NCBI GenBank assembly: GCA_017543165.1
Contig: JAFYGL010000041.1
Location: forward strand, 1 to 10,944
From: Victivallales bacterium
GTDB lineage: Bacteria; Verrucomicrobiota; Lentisphaeria; Oligosphaerales; Oligosphaeraceae
Length of the DNA stretch: 10,944 nt
Direction: 5' to 3'
The position numbers and the translations under genes are program-made. Shown one piece after another: positions 6,402-10,944 of the stretch; within the stretch, counting starts at the first letter, position 1, and the number at the start of each line of letters is the position of its first letter. Below the pieces are notes generated by a model that worked only from the letters and a program-made list of their open reading frames with translations, made no database searches and was not told the DNA's origin.

Positions 6402-7184
6402 ATGAGAGGCACTTTTGACAAAATGGAAATCATTCCCTTTGCGGACAGGTACGAGCCAGTGCAGGTTTTTGCCTATTCCAATGAACATCCACAGCAGGTG
6501 CTATATTTGAGGCGTCCCAAGGGAAAGAAGAATATCCCGCTTGTACTGTTTTTCCATGGTGGCGGGATGACGCAGGATCTGCGGGAATGCCCAGATTGCT
6601 TCTACCAAGGCGAGTATGCAGTAATCGAGGCAAGATACCGCCTTGCTGACGTGGCAAAGACACCTGCACAAGCCGAGGATGCCGCCAAGGCGATTGCATA
6701 TTGCCTGACTAATGCGGAGAAGATTGGTATTGACAGGAGCAAAGTGTTCGTGGGCGGAATGTCGGCAGGCGCATACTTGGCAGCGATAACGGTGATGGCA
6801 CCTCGTTTTCTGGCGCAATATGGCTTCAGCCACAATGACATTGCAGGCCTGATTTTGCTTAGCGGCCAGATGACGACACACTTCAGGTTCAAGGCCGACA
6901 TGGGAGATACAAGGGGACAGTTTGCGCCTGATTACGGCGAATACGCGCCTATGGCGCATCTTTCAAAGGATTTGCCGCCCATGCTTCTTGTAACGGGCGA
7001 ACCAGGACTTGATATATTGGCTCGCCCCGAGGAAAATGCCTTTGTTGCGGCGACGCTAAAGGCACTTGGCCATCCCTTCGTGCACTGCTATTCCTTGAAG
7101 GGACACACTCACGGAATGGTGCTTGACGGAGGAAACGAATTGATTTGCCAGTTTATAAAATCCGTCTTGCAAGACAAGCAATAA
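6402..7184 (+). CDS. Alpha/beta-hydrolase, esterase/lipase type
   Basis: 260 aa, no signal peptide, so probably cytosolic. The fold signatures are the oxyanion-hole HGGG (residues 52-55, in LVLFFHGGGMTQ) and the nucleophile elbow GMSAGAY (Ser121). A candidate acid, D204, follows the strand MLLVTGEPGLD, and the late histidines H235 and H237 in LKGHTHGMV can supply the catalytic base. This layout fits the BD-FAE/HSL-like carboxylesterases that remove acetyl or feruloyl groups from plant polysaccharides, but the substrate cannot be read from sequence. The frame extends upstream to TTG at 6378; the ATG at 6402 is preferred because AGGA (6389-6392) is 9 nt before it, and a further ATG follows at 6423. 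Copies of one foldback repeat lie on both sides. I see no convincing promoter between the serC terminator and this start other than within the repeat. Confidence 0.85.
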   Translation: MRGTFDKMEIIPFADRYEPVQVFAYSNEHPQQVLYLRRPKGKKNIPLVLFFHGGGMTQDLRECPDCFYQGEYAVIEARYRLADVAKTPAQAEDAAKAIAYCLTNAEKIGIDRSKVFVGGMSAGAYLAAITVMAPRFLAQYGFSHNDIAGLILLSGQMTTHFRFKADMGDTRGQFAPDYGEYAPMAHLSKDLPPMLLVTGEPGLDILARPEENAFVAATLKALGHPFVHCYSLKGHTHGMVLDGGNELICQFIKSVLQDKQ

Positions 7185-7201
7185 AATCAGTAACTCTCCT
7201 T

Positions 7202-7307
7202 AGTGGGCCGTGGAACGTCGGGTACCCGCGGCGAAAAGCCGCGGTGCGAACTGAGCCTTCCAAACGCGGGGGGGGCGCCCCGCGCACCCAACAGTCCACA
7301 GTCCACT
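7202..7307. repeat. Foldback intergenic repeat, copy 2
   Basis: Same orientation as copy 1, running from AGTGGGCCGTGG to CAGTCCACAGTCCACT. The first hairpin (7226-7232 with 7238-7244, loop GAAAA) keeps its pairing. The A-T pair of copy 1 (6279/6289) is a G-C pair here (7230/7240), a compensatory change, while the outermost pairs are lost. A second 7-bp hairpin pairs 7265-7271 with 7278-7284. A tail of further CACTG/CAGTG-type words continues to 7329, ending one base before the stop codon of the minus-strand esterase. The element fills the gap between convergent genes, where it may also end transcripts. Confidence 0.85.
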
Positions 7308-7329
7308 GTTCACTGAACACTGTCCACAG

Positions 7330-9372
7330 TTATTTCACCTGGCTGTAGTCCACGGCGTCTGAACGGAATGGGTATGCGGGCAGGTTGCTGCCATTTTGCA
7401 GGTTCAGGTCCTTGTGGAAGTTGATGAAGGCATAGCGCACATATTTGGGCGCGGCAACTTTGGGTGAACTGGCGACTATGTTCTCGCCTTCGATTTTTGC
7501 ATCGGCCCACACGAATTTCTTGTCTTCGCCTGCGATTGCAAAGCCTGCGGGTGCCTTGCCGTCGCTGGTCTTGAGGCCCTTGGCGTTCTTGAAGAAAATG
7601 CGCAGGGCATTGCCTTCTGGTACCGCCTTGTCAAAGACGGGGCCTTGTGAGACCACATTCATCTTGTATGCGACACGTTCGGCCTCAAGTGCCAGGCGCT
7701 TGCCCACATCCTGTTTGTTGGCGGGGTGAATGTTGGTGTTTTCTCCGATGTCGATTGTGCAGGCAAGACCCACGTTGGGCAATGTCAGCATCTGCATCTG
7801 TATGTCCCTGGTGACTGCGTATGGCTGGACTATAGTTGGATCGTACTGGTTCCAGTCCTTTGTGTATCTTGCGCCGTAGCCTGCCAATTGAGTGATGATG
7901 AAAGGCAGGTCAGGCTGCTTCCACTTGTCGCGCCAGTCCTGGATGAGCGCCTTGTGCATCGGGTAGTAGTGCATGCTGCCGTTGTTGGAGCAGCCCTGGT
8001 ACCAGATGACGCCCTTGATGGGCAGTTTTGTCCATGCGTCCACCTGTCCATAGTACAGATGTGTCAGCCAGTGCGGCAGCCTGTGGGAGCATTCTGGGAA
8101 GGCTGGGAACCTGGGCAGTTTCATGTCCTTCTTCAGAACCAGGGCAGTTTCCTCCTTGATTTTCCAGGCCTTCAACTGCTGTGTCTGATTTGCCTTGTTG
8201 CGGAGGACTGTCTTCTGCAGGAGGTCGCTTTCGCAGCCCTGGAATTGCCTGTCAACATATTCCGCCCTGACCGTCAGCGTGAAGGTGCCTTCCTTGTCGG
8301 CGTCTTTTGGAATGGCGATGTACATTGGTCGCTTGAGCCACTTGCCCGTGCCTGGGCGGGACTTCGCCACGTGCTTGCCATCCAGCCACACGTCGCACCG
8401 CACGCTGGGGTTCTGGATGAATACGCAGCAACTGTTCTTCATGGCGGCGTTCAACTTGAAGGACTGGCTGTACCAGCGGACATAGAAGATGCCAGGCTTG
8501 TATGCCATTTTGTCCGCCCAGTCATCGGTCTTCATTTCCGCCACATTGAGTTTTGTCTCATCGAATGCCAGTTCGGGCTTTGCGGCGTAGAGTGCGTCAT
8601 ACCACTTCTTGGCGTTTGTGATGTAGCGTTCATTTTCCTCTGCATCGAATTTGTCCAGTTCCTCTTCAGTCTTGTCCAGGCGGCGCACGCTTGAGGCCTC
8701 TGGTTCCACGCCAGATTTGTAGAAGCCTTCCTTGGAAATCCACTGCTGGATGCTGGTGCCTCCCCAGGAGGAATTGATCACGCCGATTGGAATGTTCAAA
8801 TCTTGGTTAAGTTGCCTGCCGAAGAAGTATGCAACCGCGCTGAACCTTGCCGCGTGTTGCGGGGATGACTTGACCCAGCCGCCAAAATCCAGCGCGGCAG
8901 GCAGGCCCTTCAGGTGGCTGCTTCTACGCTGCTGCCCGGCATAGCGCAGTTCGGGATGAGTGGCGTTCTTGACTTCCTCCTCGCAGTTCTGGGCGGTGCT
9001 GCCGCGCCTGAATGTGGCGCCGATGAGCAATGCCATGTTGGACTGCCCCGAGCAGAACCACACATCGCCCAGCAAAAGGCTCTTCAGTTCCACGGTCTTC
9101 TTGTCGTCCTTGAATGTGGCCGTGTATTCCACGTGGTCAGCCTCGGCTGCGGGGAATTCTGCCCTCCAGTTGCCCTCCGCGTCAACGCTTGCCTCCACGG
9201 TCTTGCCTTTGAATTCCGCCTTGACTTTCGTGCCAGGCGTGCCAGTCCCGAAAAAACTGACGGGAACGCCCCGCTGCAATACCATGTTGCTGCTGAACAC
9301 ATTGTCCAGCTTGAAGTCTGCCATCAGCATTGCGCAGCATAGCAAGACACTTGTAACGATGATTCTCTTCAT
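7330..9372 (-). CDS. Exported sialate O-acetylesterase-family (SASA/SGNH) protein
   Basis: 680 aa. The N-terminus (MKRIIVTSVLLCCAMLMA) is a Sec signal peptide with likely cleavage before D19; the CC pair does not make a clean lipobox. A beta-rich N-terminal segment (about 20-95) is followed by the SGNH/SASA domain: block I GDVWFCSGQSNM with nucleophile Ser111, then INSSWGGTSIQQWIS (199-213). The domain is split by an inserted helical and jelly-roll-like, probably carbohydrate-binding, region (about 230-400). It resumes with GVIWYQGCSN (454-463) and DIGENTNIHPANKQDVGKRLALEA (541-564), where D541 and H549 complete the expected triad. A C-terminal beta domain follows. The family removes O-acetyl groups from sialic acids or other acetylated sugars in the periplasm or outside. 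The usual WYQGE glutamate is Cys461 here. The start at 9372 is chosen for its signal peptide and AAGGAAGG (GGAAGG at 9380-9385) 7 nt upstream, over the ATG at 9438. It is divergent from the DegT gene. Confidence 0.93.
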   Translation of the reverse strand: MKRIIVTSVLLCCAMLMADFKLDNVFSSNMVLQRGVPVSFFGTGTPGTKVKAEFKGKTVEASVDAEGNWRAEFPAAEADHVEYTATFKDDKKTVELKSLLLGDVWFCSGQSNMALLIGATFRRGSTAQNCEEEVKNATHPELRYAGQQRRSSHLKGLPAALDFGGWVKSSPQHAARFSAVAYFFGRQLNQDLNIPIGVINSSWGGTSIQQWISKEGFYKSGVEPEASSVRRLDKTEEELDKFDAEENERYITNAKKWYDALYAAKPELAFDETKLNVAEMKTDDWADKMAYKPGIFYVRWYSQSFKLNAAMKNSCCVFIQNPSVRCDVWLDGKHVAKSRPGTGKWLKRPMYIAIPKDADKEGTFTLTVRAEYVDRQFQGCESDLLQKTVLRNKANQTQQLKAWKIKEETALVLKKDMKLPRFPAFPECSHRLPHWLTHLYYGQVDAWTKLPIKGVIWYQGCSNNGSMHYYPMHKALIQDWRDKWKQPDLPFIITQLAGYGARYTKDWNQYDPTIVQPYAVTRDIQMQMLTLPNVGLACTIDIGENTNIHPANKQDVGKRLALEAERVAYKMNVVSQGPVFDKAVPEGNALRIFFKNAKGLKTSDGKAPAGFAIAGEDKKFVWADAKIEGENIVASSPKVAAPKYVRYAFINFHKDLNLQNGSNLPAYPFRSDAVDYSQVK

Positions 9373-9429
9373 TTGTGTACCTTCCTTTTGGTGTAGATTA
9401 TTGGAGCAAATCATTAAAAAAACATTGCT

Positions 9430-9457
9430 ACTGTACACATATTTTTCGTCTTTTCAA
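9430..9457 (-). promoter_or_regulatory. Candidate promoter of the sialate O-acetylesterase gene
   Basis: On the minus strand TTGAAA (9452-9457) and TACAGT (9430-9435) are 16 bp apart, about 58 bp before the ATG. The -35 matches consensus well, the -10 only four of six. The region is A+T rich, so a chance match is possible. Confidence 0.3.
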
Positions 9458-9520
9458 AAAAGTTGTGTATTTTTCCTGTTCTTGATGATTGCAAAATTGA
9501 AATAATGCCTTATCTTTTGG

Positions 9521-9554
9521 ACCATTGGTAGGAAAAATATACCAATGGTATAAA
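9521..9554 (+). promoter_or_regulatory. Paired operator overlapping the candidate DegT-gene promoter
   Basis: Two 9-bp dyads, ACCATTGGT (9521-9529) and ACCAATGGT (9541-9549), have centres exactly 20 bp apart (two helical turns). The second extends to a 13-bp palindrome, ATACCAATGGTAT (9539-9551). Together they form an exact 10-bp inverted repeat (9521-9530 with 9540-9549). A possible promoter, TTGGTA (9525-9530) and TATAAA (9549-9554) with an 18-bp spacer, is overlapped at both hexamers, as expected for repression. The half-site TGGT suits a LacI- or GntR-type regulator; no regulator gene is in the window. The divergent esterase gene might share the control. Confidence 0.6.
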
Positions 9555-9582
9555 AAATAGTGTTTTCAAAGGCAAAAAAACA

Positions 9583-9588
9583 GAGGAG
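9583..9588 (+). promoter_or_regulatory. Ribosome binding site deciding the DegT-gene start
   Basis: GAGGAG lies 10 nt before the ATG at 9599. The upstream in-frame ATG at 9560 would place this site inside the gene and add a lysine/arginine-rich leader not expected in the family. Confidence 0.6.
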
Positions 9589-9598
9589 ATTGAGAAAG

Positions 9599-10939
9599 AT
9601 GAGTCATCTTGCACTTTTGGGTGGTACACCTGTGATGAAGGCTGATGAGTACAAGGCGCGTATGTTCCATTGGCCAATTGTCAATGACGCAATGCGCAAG
9701 GCACAGCTGGATGTGCTGGAGGCAGGCAATATGTCTGGCACGGACATTTCCAAGCGCTTTGAGCAGGAATTCGCCAAGTGGAATGGCACAAAGTACGCCT
9801 TGACGCACAATACAGGCACCGCCTCCCTTACGGCGGCAATGTACGGCGTGGGCCTGGGCCCTGGCGACGAGCTCATCTGCACCTCGGTCACATACTGGGC
9901 AAGCTGCACTGGCGCGCTTTCACTGGGCGCAGCGGTGGTATTCTGCGACATCGACCCCGAAAATTCCCAGATGGACCCCGCCAGCTTCGAGGCGCACATC
10001 ACTCCGCGCACCAAGGCGGTCATGGTTGTGCACTATGAGGCGCATCCCGCAGACATGGACGCCATCATGGCAATCGCCAAGAAGCACGGCATCAAGGTGA
10101 TCGAGGACGTTTCCCATGCGCAGGGCGGCCACTACAAGGGCCGCATGCTGGGCACCTTCGGCGACGCGGCTGGCATGTCCCTGATGAGCGGCAAGTCCTT
10201 TGCCATCGGCGAAGGCGGCATGATGCTGACCAATGACCCAGAGGTCTATCGGAGGGCAATCCGCTTCGGCCACTACGACCGCATCAGCGAGGTCTATGCC
10301 AAAGAGGAATACGCCGACACCAACATCGTGCCAGTGGGCGGCGTGAAGAACCGCATGCACCAGATATCCGCCGCAATCGGTCTGGAGCAGCTGAAGAAGT
10401 ACCCCGCGGAGGTCGAGGAAATCACCAAGGCCATGACCTACTTCTGGGACGGCTTGGCCGATGTCAAGGGCATTCACAAGATCTTCCCCAAATGGGAGAA
10501 TTCCGACAAGGCAGGCTGGTATGCCTCCCATTTCCGCTATGATCCAGAGGCGTTCGGCGGCATCTCCAACGTGACTTTCTCCAAGGCACTGAATGCGGAG
10601 TGCGCAGGCAAGGGCTTCTATGCAGGATGCAACTTCCCGCTGCACCTCTCCAGCTTCTTCTATGATTTCGATGTCTATGGCCATGGCAGGCCCACCGCAG
10701 GCCTCAATCTGCCTCCAGGAACAGACTTGCGCAAACTGACAGGCGAACTGCCAGTCTCCGCCCACATCAACTCCCTGGTTCTGGGCGAACCTTGGTTCAA
10801 GCACTTCGAGCCAGAGTACATCGACAGGTACATCGAGGCCGTCCACAAGGTGGCTGAATACCATACCGAACTGCTGGACAGCAACGAGGTCCAGGAATTC
10901 CAGGGCGGCATGGCCCTCACCCATCGCAAGACGAAATAG
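9599..10939 (+). CDS. DegT/DnrJ/EryC1/StrS-family PLP aminotransferase
   Basis: 446 aa, a fold-type I PLP enzyme of the sugar-aminotransferase family, cytosolic. Motifs: LALLGGTPV (4-12), HNTGTASLTAAMYGVGLGPGDELICTS (70-96, cofactor phosphate binding), CDIDPENSQMDP (116-127), IEDVSHAQGGHYKGRMLGTFGDAAG (168-192, with D170 and H173 at the PLP ring), and the Schiff-base lysine in MSGKSFAIGEGGMMLTND (K199). Family members usually transaminate nucleotide-linked keto-sugars, but this long form often stands beside glycoside-degrading genes in PVC bacteria. That suggests action on a free keto-sugar or keto-cyclitol; this is inference. All key residues are present, so it should be active. It is divergent from the exported sialate esterase, behind the paired ACCANTGGT operator. 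Its TAG stop is the first bases of a likely repeat copy. Confidence 0.93.
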   Translation: MSHLALLGGTPVMKADEYKARMFHWPIVNDAMRKAQLDVLEAGNMSGTDISKRFEQEFAKWNGTKYALTHNTGTASLTAAMYGVGLGPGDELICTSVTYWASCTGALSLGAAVVFCDIDPENSQMDPASFEAHITPRTKAVMVVHYEAHPADMDAIMAIAKKHGIKVIEDVSHAQGGHYKGRMLGTFGDAAGMSLMSGKSFAIGEGGMMLTNDPEVYRRAIRFGHYDRISEVYAKEEYADTNIVPVGGVKNRMHQISAAIGLEQLKKYPAEVEEITKAMTYFWDGLADVKGIHKIFPKWENSDKAGWYASHFRYDPEAFGGISNVTFSKALNAECAGKGFYAGCNFPLHLSSFFYDFDVYGHGRPTAGLNLPPGTDLRKLTGELPVSAHINSLVLGEPWFKHFEPEYIDRYIEAVHKVAEYHTELLDSNEVQEFQGGMALTHRKTK

Positions 10940-10944
10940 TGGAC
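10938..10944. repeat. Probable start of a third foldback repeat copy, cut by window end
   Basis: The last bases, AGTGGAC, match the first seven bases of copy 1 and, with the preceding T, the 8-mer TAGTGGAC at 6250-6257. The position directly after a gene fits where the other copies lie. Only seven or eight bases are visible, so this is a prediction. Confidence 0.45.

Noticed and set aside
7202..7329. CRISPR-like array from the repeated CAGTCCA words
   Set aside because: The words are heptamer-scale near-tandem repeats without unique spacers of regular length and no cas gene is nearby; they are the ends of the foldback element.
7726..8694. Long plus-strand open frame (322 codons) opposite the sialate esterase
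   Set aside because: It lies fully antisense to a gene with clear family motifs, its translation looks like no family, and it has no supporting ribosome site. It follows from the codon use of the real gene.
9920..10924. Minus-strand open frame (334 codons) opposite the DegT aminotransferase
   Set aside because: It is antisense to strongly conserved aminotransferase motifs and its product is low-information Val/Leu/Ala/Asp-rich sequence.

Overview
The window looks like a chromosomal stretch of a host- or gut-associated anaerobe, probably of the Lentisphaerota/Kiritimatiellota side of the PVC bacteria. That placement is an inference: it rests on a large secreted sialate O-acetylesterase divergent from a catabolic-looking DegT/StrS aminotransferase, a PaaK of the type common in anaerobes, and dispersed GTGGACAGTGG-type intergenic repeats. 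No rRNA or phylogenetic marker tree is available here. I find ten protein genes (the first cut by the left edge), no tRNA or rRNA, no CRISPR array, no transposase and no phage genes.

Layout. 1-1944 (minus strand): phenylacetate-CoA ligase (paaK), then a G+C-rich repeat with a hairpin, then a LOG-family nucleotide phosphoribohydrolase running off the left edge. 2075-4254 (plus strand): smpB, queA and an HD-domain hydrolase, spaced by 18 bp and by a 4-bp ATGA overlap, so probably one operon with a translation/tRNA theme. 4361-4402: a perfect 19-bp inverted repeat between convergent genes. 4537-4827 (minus): a small TM2-domain membrane protein. 5108-6199 (plus): serC with a strong intrinsic terminator. 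6402-7184 (plus): an alpha/beta-hydrolase (esterase/lipase type). 7330-9372 (minus): an exported sialate O-acetylesterase-family protein. 9599-10939 (plus): a DegT/DnrJ/EryC1/StrS aminotransferase divergent from it.

The left half is housekeeping: trans-translation, queuosine synthesis, serine/PLP synthesis and aryl-acid activation. The right half looks accessory, with two carbohydrate/ester hydrolases and a PLP aminotransferase. The divergent esterase/aminotransferase promoter region holds two copies of a 9-bp dyad (ACCANTGGT). Their centres lie exactly 20 bp apart and they overlap a candidate promoter, which suggests repressor control, perhaps by a sugar-derived ligand.

The most unusual non-coding content is a roughly 105-115 bp foldback repeat. 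Two copies flank the alpha/beta-hydrolase gene (6251-6365 and 7202-7307). A third copy probably starts at the very end of the window, overlapping the aminotransferase stop codon. The copies share a GAAAA-loop hairpin with a compensatory base-pair change. I do not see a clear undescribed multi-gene system; the repeats and the paired operator are the best leads.
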